From assembly GCF_029784135.1 (NCBI RefSeq), contig NC_073746.1:35321378-35385377 (forward strand): DNA of 64,000 bases, in the 5' to 3' direction. This DNA is from Toxorhynchites rutilus septentrionalis (Eukaryota; Arthropoda; Insecta; Diptera; Culicidae). The notes beneath the pieces were generated by a model. That model worked only from the letters and a program-made list of their open reading frames with translations, searched no databases and was not told the DNA's origin. Shown here one piece after another: positions 21,603-33,709 of this stretch (positions within the stretch are counted from its first letter, which is position 1; each line of letters begins with the position of its first letter). A program made the translations under genes and the position numbers.

Positions 21603-22739
21603 AGAAATCGTACAGTATGAGGCAATTCTTTTCGGTGGGGACACCGTGTCGTTTTGCATGCCGTCTGGTGAAGAGTGACTCTGTATTTTTAGAAAGTTTT
21701 GCTGCCGTCCATTCGCTAGCTGGATGACTGAAGAATCGTTTATAACTTATTTCTATTTTTTTACAATCGTTCATTCAATTTTCGAGATTTTAATTATTGT
21801 CTCCGGGTTGAAAGTTGTGTGGTGGAAAACGGTAGAAAACTGAAAATGAAAATTTGTTTCGATGCTATTACTTTTGCCTCCGCCACCGTCACACAATAGT
21901 TTCGGTTAGAATTTTCTGTTGCCGTTCTGCGCCTTCTGAGATGTTTCGTTCTGCGTTGGAGATATAATTTTCCTAAGAGATACTGACAAACTACTTGGAT
22001 ATTAAAGAAGACAAGTAGTTCAATTTCAGTGCAGCGAGCAATTAACAGTACATGTTAATGCTTAGAATCAATTTAATTAATTAATTTTTATTAATTTGAA
22101 CTTCAAAAAATAGCTAAAATCGATCTTTCCGTTCTTTTTCATCGTAGATGTTTTTTTGTAAACTTGTTTTTCTGTAAACATTGGTTTTAATCTCACCTAA
22201 AACCATCTGAAATATTTCATAAACATTAGATCTCTTTCAAGGTTGTCAAAATAGTGGTCGTTAATTTAGGATCAGTTTTGAGTAGTTTGGCCAATACAAA
22301 ACCAGTGGTCACAAGTTATATTTACAACATTTACAACAACTTTGATGTTGTTTTGATGGTGATATCAGATCCAGCCAAACTTTTCTGTTTCTATAACTGG
22401 GACCACTTACAAAATTTCGCCTGAATGCCAGACGTACGGTTGGATTTGAATATCAGTTGTTGAATTTCTAATAATAATTTTCAATTAATCTAATTGATTA
22501 AATGATTCATGACGGCACAAGACAAATGCCCTGCGAAACACATTTTTGGGTTTTCATTTTTTGAGAATCAAAATAAAAAAAGATCAAAGATCACAGATCG
22601 ATTCAGCAAAGATTGATTCACTGGTTTAATCGGTGAATCAATCCCTACGCCGTTTAGAAAATCGATTCGTCAAGATCGATCTTTTTCTATATATCGCTCA
22701 ATTCTAGTTCACTCATCAAACAATATGCTTTGCTAATAT
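21603..22739. other. No gene seen
   Basis: AT-rich sequence with only short frames. No pairing inverted repeats or transposase blocks noticed. Host-like or old, unrecognisable repeat. Confidence 0.35.
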
Positions 22740-22990
22740 TTTGTATTTTGTATTTTGATACTAAAGCTTGTTTTTAACCTTTAACCAATTCCAATTGTGA
22801 TTCCGGATTCTAAATGAATCAATCTTTAAACAACAGTACGGAGGGCAACATCATGAGAAAGGTTGGCTTCGTCTTCTAGTTGAATTTGTTCATTACATGT
22901 ATCGATATACATTTTGCTTAGTTTCAATATTTTGATTAGACAACTATGGTTTCTAACTATGCATATGTGAGGTTCGGAATAAAATTAGTT
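22740..22990 (+). mobile_element. Interior fragment of the CAGGGAAACTTCGATATAACG element
   Basis: Ordered words shared with the complete copies at 27696-28105 and 42074-42487: TTTTGATACTAAAGCTTGTTTT, TTAACCAAT, GTGATTCCGGATTCTAAATG, ACAGTACGGAGGGCAACATC, ATGAGAAAGGTTGGCTTCGT. Both ends with the iterated motif are missing, so it is a truncated relic. Confidence 0.75.
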
Positions 22991-23477
22991 CATATGTTTT
23001 ATTGATCATATACTTTTTTTTTATTCTAGACATAAAACATGCTTAAGGCAGTATTCTAGTCTAGAAATTTGAAAAAAAAACATTTTTTTTCCTTCATATT
23101 TCTGTAGTGCAGGCATTCAAGAATACCTTAGAATGGACTTATCAAAAATCCTATTTTTTACCGAGTTAGAGCCATTTTAGTGATGCGGTATCTAACCTGG
23201 TACGGTCATAACAATGAACTTCAAACGCGTTTTTCGAGTTTCGAGAAAAACTAGTTTTTTTCATACTGACGTACACGACATCTCAGGTTCTACTGAATCG
23301 ATTCATGTCGAATTTATATGAATACTAGCTGACCCGGCAAACTTTGTCCCGCCAAAAATTTATTTTCCGTAATCACATTCACGTTTTCCTACTAAGCGCA
23401 CGTTCATGGGTCCAATCGCAGAACTGTTCATTGATTGATCTTCTTATCTTATAACCTTTTACTATAAAATTCCTAGT

Positions 23478-23754
23478 TCTTCTTATTCTTCTTATATGGC
23501 ACTAACGTTCCTAGAGGAACTCCGCCGTCTCAACGTAATATTACTTGCGTCATTTTCATTAGTACTTAGTTGAGATTTCTATGCCAAATAACACGCCTTG
23601 AATGCATTCTGAGTGGCAAGCTCTAGAATACGCGTGACCACAGTGCAAGTCAGAGGAAATTTCTTTGAAGAAAAATTTCCCCGACCAGAACGGGAATCGA
23701 ACCCGAACCCCCGGCATGCTAGGTTTGACGCTAACCTCTCGGCCACGGGAGCAC
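23478..23754 (-). mobile_element. tRNA-headed SINE with (GAA)-rich tail, copy 1
   Basis: Reading on the minus strand, the head GTGCTCCCGTGGCCGAGAGG and a B box GGGTTCGATTCCC form a tRNA-like Pol III promoter. A body of about 200 bases follows, then a GAA-rich tail. The target duplication ATAAAATTCCTAGT is exact at 23464-23477 and 23755-23768. Length 277 bp, the same as the copy at 43131-43407. Inserted within the CTAGCTGACCCGG element. Confidence 0.93.
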
Positions 23755-24039
23755 ATAAAATTCCTAGTACTGCTACCAAAACTCGTCATTATAATATCAG
23801 ATTATTTTCAGACACAATTCTCGTTAAAGATTTTTCAACCACCTGCAAATAACATGTTCTCCGTTACATGGCATGAATGTTTGATACAGAAAATATGATA
23901 GAATAAAGACAGCCCTAAATCGGACAATTCCTGTCTCGAGTTTTGCTCTTATCAACACATTTTGAATTGCCATGTTTGAATTGTCATGTTTGGTTGGAAT
24001 ATGTGTATTATTTTTACGGGACCCTTCTCCATTCCAGAA

Positions 24040-24690
24040 GAGGGAGGAGTGTCATACTGTCATAGAAACATTTTTCGTACCCAAAAACCCTCACATCACA
24101 AATTTGGCTCGATTTGCTTGAATAGTTCTCGAATTATGCAGAAATTTGTGTTTCATTTGTATGATAGCCTCTCCTTAGAGAGAGGGGAGGAGTGTCGAAC
24201 CACCATAGAAACGTTTATCGATCCCTAAAACCTTTATATGTCAAGTTTGATTCCATTTGCTTGATTAGTTCTCGAGTTATTCAACCCCGCCCCTTTTTTT
24301 GAGAGAGGGAGGAGTGTCAAACCACCATAGAAACATTTATTACCCCCTAAAACCCCCACCTGCAAAATTTGGCTCGATTTGTTTGATTATTTCTCGAGCT
24401 ACGCATAAATTTGTGTTTCATTTGTATGGCGAACCTCCTTAGAGAGGCGGGTAGAGAATCTTACCACCATAGAAATATTTTTTGCACCCTAAAACCTCCA
24501 CGTGCCAGATTTCGTTTCCTTTGCTTGATAAATTCTCGAGTAATGTAGAAATTTGTGTTTCATCTGTATGGCAGTCCCCCCTTAGAGAGGGGGAGGGGTC
24601 TCAAACTATCATGAAAACCTTCCCCGGCCCCAAAAACCCCTACATACCAATTTTGATGTCGATCGGTTCAGTAGCTTCCGAGTCCATGAG
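24040..24690 (+). repeat. Tandem repeat, about 5 units of 120-140 bp
   Basis: Each unit contains AGAGRGGGAGGAGTGTCAAAC, CACCATAGAAACATTTAT, CCCTAAAACC, a TTTGGCTCGATTTGCTTGAT-like word, TTCTCGAGTTATGCA and GAAATTTGTGTTTCATTTGT. Units begin near 24040, 24178, 24300, 24440 and 24580. They differ at many positions. Non-coding. Confidence 0.85.
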
Positions 24691-24735
24691 AATCAGGCAG
24701 ACAGACAGAAATCCATTTTTATGTATATGAATACA

Positions 24736-25187
24736 ATCTGCATGCATCTCTCTATCGTATGAACTACTAAAAAAATATATTTTCTAAATTTTACTATTTT
24801 TAAAAAATCGGGAAACGTAAGAAAAAACTTTTTAAATCGCATTTTGTTTTTCAAACGACCACCATTTAGTCAGAAAAGATGTTTTTGACTTGTCCAATTT
24901 TTATGCAATAACGGCATCTTCACTGTTCGGTTTTTTTGGTCGGTTAACCAGAAGGGAGGGAATCGTGTACGCCGTAGTACAACTTTTTTTTTGAACCCCA
25001 TTCACCTATTTTATCAATTTTCACCTATTCTAGTTATCAATCTTTCTTCTCCGTTCAATCTTTGTTCAATTGTTGAAGGATAGATGAACAAAGAATGATG
25101 CCATGGATAGTAAAAATATTCTTTGTTTTATTTTAACGGAGCTCGAGAAAACGTCCGAAATTCGTGTCTCAGCACTAGAATACCCCA
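24736..25187. other. No gene seen
   Basis: AT-rich sequence between two repeat elements. No supported frame. Confidence 0.35.
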
Positions 25188-25191
25188 TTAA

Positions 25192-27525
25192 CCCTTTCTC
25201 TACGGCAGTGTGCTCCGTCGGAGTGCTACCGCTGAACACAGCATTGCGCCGAAAAATATGCACATTGCGCTGGTGTGATCATTATGCAGTACAGTTATAC
25301 CTCGATATAAGACAACTTTTTTTTTTCTCGTTACGTTATATCGAAGCAAAAACAAATTATTGTTTTTTGATTGATGCAAAACTGTTTATGATTACTCAAA
25401 AATGCTCAAAAACTCATTACGGATAGCAGTTTGGCCCGATACCGGATAGACTTCAAGACCTGATAGCATGATATCCGGCAGTCGAATATTCGGCTTTTTA
25501 TTTGCGAATATGAAACTGGATGACACTGTATGAAGCGCTTGAAGCGAATAAAGGATTGCATTTTAGAAGAAATAAACACATGTTTACATAAAAATAATGA
25601 ACTATGATTAAATTAACCCTTTCCGTGGATATCTTTTAATAGAGATTCAAGTTTTCTGCAAGTAATCTTCAACAGGGTTTTTTTTCTGATAAGGATTCAA
25701 CTACTTAAGAGAAGATAAGAATTACTTAATTGCAACATTTGTAGAACCGAGGATCAAGTCAGACTATCTTGGAATTTTTGGAACGTAAACAGTATTGCTG
25801 GCAATGTTATTGGAGTACAGAAAATATCTTGCGACGAATCTTCTGAGAGTAACTCATCGTCGTCTTCAAGACCTGTAAATGAAACAAAAGAGACGAAACT
25901 GAATCAAACCTTATACACGAAACTCACGACACACAATTTAGGTCTCTTTTAACGAAGTGGCAAATGAAAATAAGAGTCGCGTTCAGGAAAAAAATCCCGT
26001 GGCTGACGAAATCGACGAAATGTGAATCACGTTTGCATTCGAATCTAAATTTGATGGTCATTAAAATCTAAGCAGTCAATCGAGGGCAAGGATTACTAGA
26101 GTTTATCTTTCAGCTTCTTGCAGTAGTAAGTACTTACGTTTGCCCGGTTAAGTTTTGCTTTGAAATGTATCATTTATATTTCAGTGCAAAAATTAACCAG
26201 GCAAATGTATGCTGACCTAACTAAAGGATCGTCTCCTATGTTTCAAACTAACCGGGCAATCGATGGAACACAGGTTTGCTTGCGAAAGGCCGCCGCTTCC
26301 GATAACAAAACATTACAAACAACAAGGCAGCAACAACACAAAAGATATCTGAGTGCCAGTGTGTACAATAAAATTGCTATCTATTGTATTTCGGCTTCGG
26401 TGACGCTGATACGAAATTACCCAGTAGTATTACAGCGAAGACAGTTTTCTGAAGTTAGCCTGGTTTACGAGGCAAACCGTAATCGGTTGTCATCATCAAC
26501 TTCCGAAAATGTTTTATTTTGGGTAATTTTGAGTACTGTTCATAAATTAATGTTATGAGTTAATATTAATTGAATTTGAAAACAAAAACCTGGCATTTCA
26601 GAAATCAAACCTAATTTTTTTATTATGGATAAATGATTTTTCTAGGCTATGCTAGCTAGCTAATAGTTATTTTGTTATGATTTATGTTGTTTTTTTTAAC
26701 TTCGCTTATTTTTGTCGGCCTATTTCCGCCACTTCAGTACCAATCACCTACATCAGCGAGGCGACTCATGAGCCGGACCAACTTCTTTTACTTGCCAGCC
26801 GAAGCAAGACGTAACCAGAGATTTTTCATCTCAGAAAATCCCAGCGACTCCAGCTGGAAATCCAGGCCGATCGGATTGTGAGGCTGTTATGCTAACCACA
26901 CTACCACTGACGCCGTCCGTTATTCACGTTGTGTTAATGAGTAATTGTGGATTACTTCCAATATCCGGTATCCAGACGGATAGCAAATATTGGCCGAATA
27001 GGCCGGATATCCGTTTCATCTCTAGTATCAATGTTTATTTTATAGTTTCTATGTTTACTAACTTTATCTCCAAATAGAAATTCCTCTGAATTTTGTTCTT
27101 GAAACATGTTCAAAGTTATGCAAAAAGTCCAAAAAATGCCATAATAATACAGACTGGAAATACCGCCCATAAATATCAGGTTGAATTCATGCGTATGAAA
27201 TCATAAGGGAAATTGTCGTGGACTGTAATACAAAACAATCCATACATTGCTTTTCCATAAGCTCCTTTTTTGTCAAAAAATAAAATTGAGATCCAAAATG
27301 AAAACTACCAATGCTACACCATTTTACGGTACTTATTTGTTTGAAAACTTACAAGAAACATTCATTCGAAATAATTTATACTCCAAAAACTATTTCTGTA
27401 TTGTTTGTATTTACATCTCAAAAAGATACGTTATATCGAGGTTGCTTTATATCGAGGTTGCCTTATATCGAGGTATGACTGTATCCCCCTGATGTCGTCT
27501 AAAGACGACGCCCGTAGCGAAAGGG
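25192..27525. mobile_element. TTAA-flanked MITE (piggyBac-like), split by a pogo-like element
   Basis: Ends CCCTTTCTCTACGG (left) and CCGTAGCGAAAGGG (right) are inverted, and each is flanked by TTAA (25188-25191; 27526-27529), the target duplication of piggyBac-type elements. Removing the insert at 25292-27481 leaves about 142 bp with no coding capacity. Similar single ends (TTAACCCTTT...) occur near 25613 and 38498. Confidence 0.75.
25292..27481 (+). mobile_element. Pogo-like element CAGTTATACCTCGATATAAG, copy 1 (2.19 kb)
   Basis: Terminal inverted repeats CAGTTATACCTCGATATAAG and, inverted, CAGTCATACCTCGATATAAG, both flanked by TA. The motif CTCGATATAA is repeated near the right end (27425-27475). 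The interior shares long ordered segments, in reverse orientation, with 51303-53302. These include a stretch with ATCCGG words (25435-25490; 26955-27025) whose outer edge reads CGGATATCCGTTTCATCTCT, resembling a nested hAT-like repeat. No intact transposase. It landed in a TTAA-flanked MITE. Confidence 0.85.
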
Positions 27526-27539
27526 TTAAAACTACACAT

Positions 27540-28140
27540 TAAAAAACGTCATTTGTGTAAAAAAGGGGAAAAATGATTTTTCGGACCTCCTTTAGATGAA
27601 AATGACACCCTAATGAAAAACTGAAAAAATACGGGTCCAATATTTTGCGATAAGGAACGAAACTTCAAATTTTCACGATAATCTGAGAACCACTACAGGG
27701 AAACTTCGATATAACGTACCCTCGTTATAACGTACCCTCGATATAACGTCACTCGATATAACGTACAAATTAACAAAGTTCAAAGGAATAATTTTTCGAG
27801 TATTGTTTTTCTGAAAGAACATCAAATTATATGTATTTTGATACTAAAGCTTGTTTTGTATCTTTAACCAATCCCGACGTACAACTGTTTTGTGATTCCG
27901 GATTCTAAATGAATCAAATTTTAATAGTACGAAGGGAAACATCATGAGAAAGGTAGACTTCGTCTTCTAATTGATTTTATTCATTTACCTTACTCAAACT
28001 GCAACACAATAAAGTAAGATAAGCTACGTTTCTGAGTTCTTTATTATGTTTCGATATAACGTACAATTTTGAAAGTAAAATGTACGTTATATCGAAGTTA
28101 CCCTGTATATCGATTTGGCATGGAATGGCTGTTATGATTG
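27540..28140. repeat. Family A palindrome end, split by a pogo-like element
   Basis: Words AAAAAGGGGAAAAATGA, AAAATACGGGTCCAATATTT, TTTGCGATAAGGAACGAAAC and ATCTGAGAACCAC precede the insert; TATCGATTTGGCATGGAATG and GCTG follow it. Together they match the arm end of the 42-44 kb palindrome. Only one arm is present. Confidence 0.75.
27696..28105 (+). mobile_element. Pogo-like MITE CAGGGAAACTTCGATATAAC, complete copy (410 bp)
   Basis: Inverted ends CAGGGAAACTTCGATATAAC and GTTATATCGAAGTTACCCTG, flanked by TA on both sides. The word CTCGATATAACGTAC is iterated three times in the first 80 bases and again, inverted, near the right end. No coding capacity; presumably mobilised by a transposase encoded elsewhere. 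Inserted into a family A palindrome end. Confidence 0.9.
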
Positions 28141-30147
28141 TGCATTACTGGTTGCGAATGTTTTGTCCAATACTGTATTCCGTCAATTGCAGTTCTCACT
28201 TAGAACGCTTTGAATAACAAGAGCAACGAAGCTCAATTTTCCTGGATTCTGGTTTGTCTCCTGATAGTGTTTTGATGCTCTATGAAATGCCAAAAATCTT
28301 TTAACTACCATAAGTGATAAATATAGCTAAGAGACTTAACAATCAACGCAGAAATCGGTGAGAGTGACGAGGAAAAGAACATTACAAATATTTCAAAAGA
28401 CCATTTTATATGTAAATTCAAACAAAAGACAAAATCGAAGAAAGACATTTTCCACAAAACCAAGAAAATAAATTTCCCACCTTAATTATTATTTTGTCTC
28501 AATTGACATCACAAACATTTGACGCTCTGCGAATCCTACGCTTTCTGCTTCCCATTTCATGTCGTTTTCCGTTACCCACCGCTAGGCGCCGCTGTCGTTC
28601 CACCAATACGCATGCTCCCTTCAGTTTTCCCATTGGAATCAGCTGCAGTATATTCCGGAGCTCTCGCTTGTTCTCTCCTGCTCTCCAAAAATTGCTTTCA
28701 TCGCTCCCTCACACTCCGAGAGAGAGAACAATCATGAGACAAGTCTCTTTTTTTCGATTCCTTCCTTCGTCTCTTTTGTGTGGGAGCAATCCGCGGACGC
28801 ACGAAGCTTCAATTGCTCCTGTCGAGCAAACGACGGCGGCGGAAATGTGCACGCGAAGAGCGCGAGCTTATGCTCACTTTCGAATTTTCCCTAAATTTTA
28901 GTCTATTATCAGCACTGAGCGTCGATGAATGTGTGTTGCAATTGTTAGCGGGCGCACGAATTCGCGGTCGTTCGGTTTTTGTTGCACCTCTTGGATGGAT
29001 GCCTCCCCCACAACACCGTGTCAATCGTGATTCTGCTGTGAAAATTTTGCGATTTTTCTTGCCAAAATTCAATCATTAGTTATATTTGTGTAGTGTTTCA
29101 ATCGAACATGCTAAATGAAATACTGTCGCAGGTAGTGCTCTGTGATTAGTGCGCATTAGTTTGTATTGTATCCATCTTGACCACCTGGCCACGGCTGCTG
29201 GGACTGGCAGATGCTAAACCGGCCAGATTGTGGGACGAGACTCCCGCCGAGTGAATATACGACATATCCGCAGTGTGCTGGCCGTAGACGGACCGTAAAC
29301 ATTGTCCCCACCCCAACCGCCGTGCCGCCCCCGACCGAAGCGAGCCAAGGTTCGTCCGGTTTAGTCTGGTCTGCCGAACGCTGGGAAAACACATAAATTC
29401 GTTCGTTTCATTTGGAAGTCATTAATCACAGCAGGAAGCATCCGCGTGCCGTGCACTGACTTGCTCCCTCCCTAGCAGCAGGGGTGATTTACGCGGATGT
29501 TTTGTTACAGTTTAAATACCAATGGAACAAGGTACCCATCGCTGTTAGAACCCAGCCCCGGCCCTCGTCGTCTGCATCACGGTGCAGCATCCCAAGAAGC
29601 ATAGTAATCTAGTGTATGTGTGTGTTTGTGTGTGAGTGCGCGCGTGCAAATGTGTGCCGCTATGCCATGTTGCTGCTAGAGTTCCCAGAGTAGAGAACCG
29701 AAGGGCACCAAATCCCGAGTGTTTTTCATGTGCCCGGCACAAGTGCAGCACCCGAGTGGGCCAGAAGGGAAGAGGGTGGAAATTTATGTGTAATACCTGC
29801 CTCTGTGCGCGCTCAAATTCCGCAAATGCTACCGATTCCTAGACACAACGCTCAACGATTTTACTTCGAAGAAATTGTAGTGACGTAGAATAAACGTGAA
29901 AATCTCAGACCGTAAAGCAAGGCGTGAAAAGTGGTAACCTCGATCATATCGCGGCCATTACCAGCGGTTACATGTGGCCACGGAGAACTATCAATCTTGT
30001 CGGCGATGGTGAAACAAACGAGGGAACGAGTCCCCTTGATTTGAGTGATTAATCAAATACGGGGCCGGAGAATACCGGAAAGTATTTCAAAACACAGCGA
30101 ATCTGAACCTTTCACTTCAACAATCCAGGGGCAAAACGGAATATGAG
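28141..30147 (+). promoter_or_regulatory. Probable promoter and 5' UTR region of the Beat-family gene
   Basis: GC-rich and repeat-poor compared with both flanks from about 28.5 kb. It contains a GAGAGAGAG word (28717-28727), GT-rich runs near 29610-29640 and no transposon words. Short frames on both strands do not resemble proteins. Its position directly upstream of the signal-peptide exon suggests promoter plus 5' UTR, possibly with a spliced leader exon. The transcription start cannot be placed from sequence alone. Nothing recognisable lies in 28141-28490. Confidence 0.45.
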
Positions 30148-30190
30148 ATGTGGTTTCTGTTGGTGCTGCTACAGATCTTTCTTATAAAAG
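30148..30190 (+). CDS. beat: Beat-family gene, exon 1 (signal peptide)
   Basis: ATG at 30148 opens MWFLLVLLQIFLIK, a typical hydrophobic signal-peptide core, and is cut by a splice donor (AAAAG|GTTAGT, GT at 30191-30192). The exon leaves one base of a codon, which joins correctly with the acceptor at 54748-54749 to give E-TTFGIKLMEVRVP, the usual N-terminus of a Beat immunoglobulin domain. The link across 24.6 kb rests on phase, signal peptide and same strand, not on a transcript. A second ATG at 30143 in another frame overlaps this start (a 14-codon frame ending at 30187). Confidence 0.65.
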
Positions 30191-31216
30191 GTTAGTACCG
30201 TTTCTCAGAGATGCTAGATCTATGAAAATATCATCAGGATCTATGGTACAATACATTATGAAACCTAAATAATAACATGTCATACCTTACGGATAAACAA
30301 GAGAAAGATTCTGGCATTTCTTCCCCCTCTTCTACCCAGTCGGGACCGGAAGAGTTCGTTAGAGCATATGACAGCATTCCGGTCTTCGCAACATCTTGAA
30401 CTCAACCAACTGACGCGCGGTTGTCAAATACAGTCTCAAAAGAATATGCCTTAATGAGTTTATGAATGAAACAAGTGCTCATTTTCACGAATGACTAGTC
30501 AGCTAAATATAGGTTTTCCACTCGCTTCGAGTCGCGTATAGCTGCCGAGCGCCATTAGCTTTCGCCTGGGATGTGTTTCCCCTTCCTGCAGGTGCACCCG
30601 GTGTGCAAACACCCGGCAGTGAGATGCATTCGAGAGAATCATCCGAGTGCTCCTCTGATTCACACTATGTATTTCAACGCTCAGCGTTTGCGCTGAGATT
30701 TGCGATGCGAATGGAGCATGAAGGTCAATTCCATGCGACAATTTCGTTCAAGACGGGGGATGGTGATGAAAAATGTGGAATCCGGTGCGAGAAGCTAATT
30801 CGGTTTAAACTGCCTGCAGCGCATGTGAAGTCATCTTCGGCTGCTAAGCATCTCTCCACTTGAACGAATTAAATTGCTTGTTATTCCAGTTACTTAAATG
30901 TGGCTTAATGCGATGTATGATATAATCTGATGTTAGGATGCCATTTTTTTCTCATTGCAAAGATACATCATCCCGGAAATACACCGTACATGCATATTTT
31001 GCTATTCACTACACAACATACAACCAGAGCCATTTGTTTGGCATCGAAATTTCAAACAAGTACTACCTAATGTGGTTAAAGTATTGGGTGTGCGAATTGT
31101 ACTCCGTCTCTAGGCTCGTTGATAACAAAGTTCGTGTCGGTAGCTTGAATGTCAACAGTGTTGATCGATAGTTTCTTGTGTCCGAATTCGAACGCAGTGT
31201 GTGACATCCGTTTGAA

Positions 31217-31360
31217 GTACAGTGACCGGCATAAATAAATGCCCACCCCATTGCATTCAAATTTTTTAGTTGTGACATCACGTTTGAAATCAAGAACAGC
31301 AACAATGGTTTGTGCTTTGATTATTGTTTCAACATACTTTCTTATATTCTCAATATGCAT
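31217..31360. mobile_element. Single end of a Tc1-like element
   Basis: TACAGTGACCGGCATAAATA followed by AATGCCCACC has the form of a Tc1-type terminal inverted repeat starting after TA. No matching inverted end was found nearby, so only one terminus is claimed. The following 31361-31960 holds no recognised gene. Confidence 0.45.
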
Positions 31361-33049
31361 TTTTTTTATTTAGGACAATTCAAATCGGAGTTGTTTATGA
31401 GTCGTTTATGTACTCATTGTAAAACAAGAATTCCATGTGATAATCCCAGGAAAATCCACATTTTATGCGGAAATACTAAAACAGTCGTTTGTATGCTCTC
31501 AGCCACCACAGCAAGGAACCATACTAAATACTTTATTCAATGATGTAATAGTTTACAATTTTTCGAATGTATACGAAGTTGCTATGAATAATAGGTAATG
31601 GTACTCGGTATAAACAAAATTGCATTAGCGTGGAAAAATAAAAGGATCTCCTTCAAGGGAATTTTTCCGACCGCAAAGGTTTAATTCTCAACAAAGGCAT
31701 ATCGGGTCTCGCAAACTATGTCACATCATAAAAAGTTCTCATAGACCTGACATTATTGGCGCTAGTGTATTTCTATCGATAGCTCTTGCCACTTGCCTTG
31801 AGTAGCAAGCAAGCAAGGTCAACTTATTGAAACAAAAATAATAATCCAGGGTCTGCCGGTGAACTTCTTGGAAGTTGACTGGCTTTTTTTTACCCGGGAT
31901 TTTGCTCCTCGCTTTTTCATAACAAATGTAAGAAAGGGGTTGTTCTGATAAATGGTAAAAAAAGGTACCGTTCGGAATCATATTTCGGACAGCTTCATAT
32001 TTCGGACACTCTTTATAAATAACTTGAAATGCTCAATGTCATAATGGTATAACTATGAAACTATTATCACGATTGATTCTTTAGAGCAGGTGTTTTCAAA
32101 GTGGTCGATATCGACTCCTTGGGGTCGATTTTGGTTTCTCAGGGGTCGACAAGAGCGAAAATTGATTTTGGGGGTCGACAAGGTCTAAAGATTGTTACGT
32201 AATCCAACTTGATTTCAAGCAGAAAGTATCATTGTGGTACTTTTCAAAAACTCAACAAATAGATGTGCGCGCATAAATTCGTATAAGATGAAAGATTTGA
32301 CAAGTGAATACGTTTAATTCAACAGATTACATATTTATTCATTAACATTTTATCATTAACGAGCGATTTTTATATATATATTTTTTTCAAAAATGAATTA
32401 CCTACTCCAGTATTTCTATTAACATATTTACAATTAAATTAATTTTTATATAATTTTACATCTATTTTTGTGTTGAATTTGGATGAGAAAATGATGTCAA
32501 GTCAAGACATCCAGATATTCAGATATCCAGTCTTTTGTTTAGTCCAGATTTTCCGCATTTTTCCCAGATTTGTCCAGATTTAAAAAACAAATCTGCAATT
32601 TCATTGGACTTCATTGAGTTGGTTTGGCTTAGGTCAAACAGTGTATGATAATCCTTAGTAGCCAGAACTAGCTATTGGAAGGATAGTATGCTGTTCGTGA
32701 ATGATTGTTTTTGTGACCTTACACAGGTTACCGAAACGGATTCTAGAACGTTGTAAGATGGTTTCGTTGTGCAAGAGGGACAAAATTGCACGCTAAATTT
32801 ATTTGATTGGGTATGGGGCTGATGAAGCAAGGACCATCACTTCACCAGGCAACTCTTTTGGCGCTCTGCTTAAAAGAGATTGGCCATCGCTTTTCATTAT
32901 GAAGTGTATTTGCTATAGTTCTGCCTTATGATCTTCGTATGCGTGTAAGCATATTCCAGATGAAATTGAGCAATCCAATAGTTGTCTTAGCTGCAGTCCG
33001 TTCTGTACTAATAAGTGTGATGGGATTCATGAAATTCTTGAATGGAAAC

Positions 33050-33240
33050 CCTTGAAATTGCTGCATCCATGCTAGACTAGATGGCTTTCACTGGAAGCAA
33101 TGGTGCAAAGAGTATTCGACAGATATGAACCATTATGAATCTACTTTGGATTTGTGAAGCTTATTAATCATGTTGAGAACATACAAATACACACTGAAAA
33201 TGATTATCAACATGAACAAGCTATTTCAAAGTGAGAGTCC
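33050..33240 (+). pseudogene. hAT transposase debris (TRWLS block)
   Basis: One frame, with stops, reads KLLHPC, then TRWLSLEAMVQRVFDRYEPL, then IYFGFVKL. TRWLS and the following helix belong to the RNase H-like core region of hAT transposases of the ZBED5/SCAND3 type. At least two in-frame stops occur here and no upstream BED finger is readable. Clearly dead. Flanking 32100-33040 and 33250-33700 probably holds the rest, too decayed to read. Confidence 0.7.
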
Positions 33241-33709
33241 TACCGATTCTTCATTCGAACATTTCACGACTTTTTAGCACGATATTGGATATTTTTTCCA
33301 TAAATGATCAACAAAATTACGAGAGCTTGGAAAATGTGCAGGTTGGGACAACGGCTGAACTGCTCATTTCATTAGGGAGTACGTAAACGATGAAAAAATA
33401 TCTGTTGATCGGCTCAGCGATTTTAAGGCTAATACTAATACATCAACTTCAACTTCAACGACTAATACTAATACATCAACTTCAACTTCAACGACTCGGT
33501 TATGATAAATCTGACACTGCACAACCCGTCCAGTGTCATCAGAAGAGCATCAAACCATTCTACCGCTAACTGAAAATTTTCCAAATCTGATTCCCAAAGA
33601 AATTATTCAGGCAGTTCATGAGGAATTCAGAGAACTGCGCAATGTTGAATATTAATTTTTTTTTCGGATGAGCGAACCAATGTAGTCATGTTTCTAGCCA
33701 CAACTACCC

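Larger units (their letters stand above)
23325..24735 (+). mobile_element. Repeat element starting CTAGCTGACCCGGCAAAC, with internal tandem units
   Basis: Starts TAGCTGACCCGGCAAACTTT and ends near AGGCAGACAGACAGAAATCC followed by ATTTTTATGTATATGA. I recall similar ends from dispersed repeats of several insects, but the superfamily is not clear from sequence alone. The interior holds a SINE (23478-23754) and tandem units (24040-24690). No coding frame. Confidence 0.6.

Noticed and set aside
24040..24690. CRISPR-like array
   Set aside because: The tandem units are contiguous and diverged with no unique spacers; the genome is animal.
28494..28901. 135-codon frame near the presumed Beat promoter
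   Set aside because: Starts with TTG, Ser/Arg-rich without domain, overlapped by frames on both strands; more likely 5' non-coding DNA.
30573..30863. 96-codon frame after Beat exon 1
   Set aside because: Starts with GTG and shows no signature; it lies in the intron and does not join exon 1 in a supported way.
31020..31070. Fourth copy of the GAA-tailed SINE (TTTGGCATCGAAATTTCAAA)
   Set aside because: Only about 40 bases resemble the SINE body, without head, tail or duplication.
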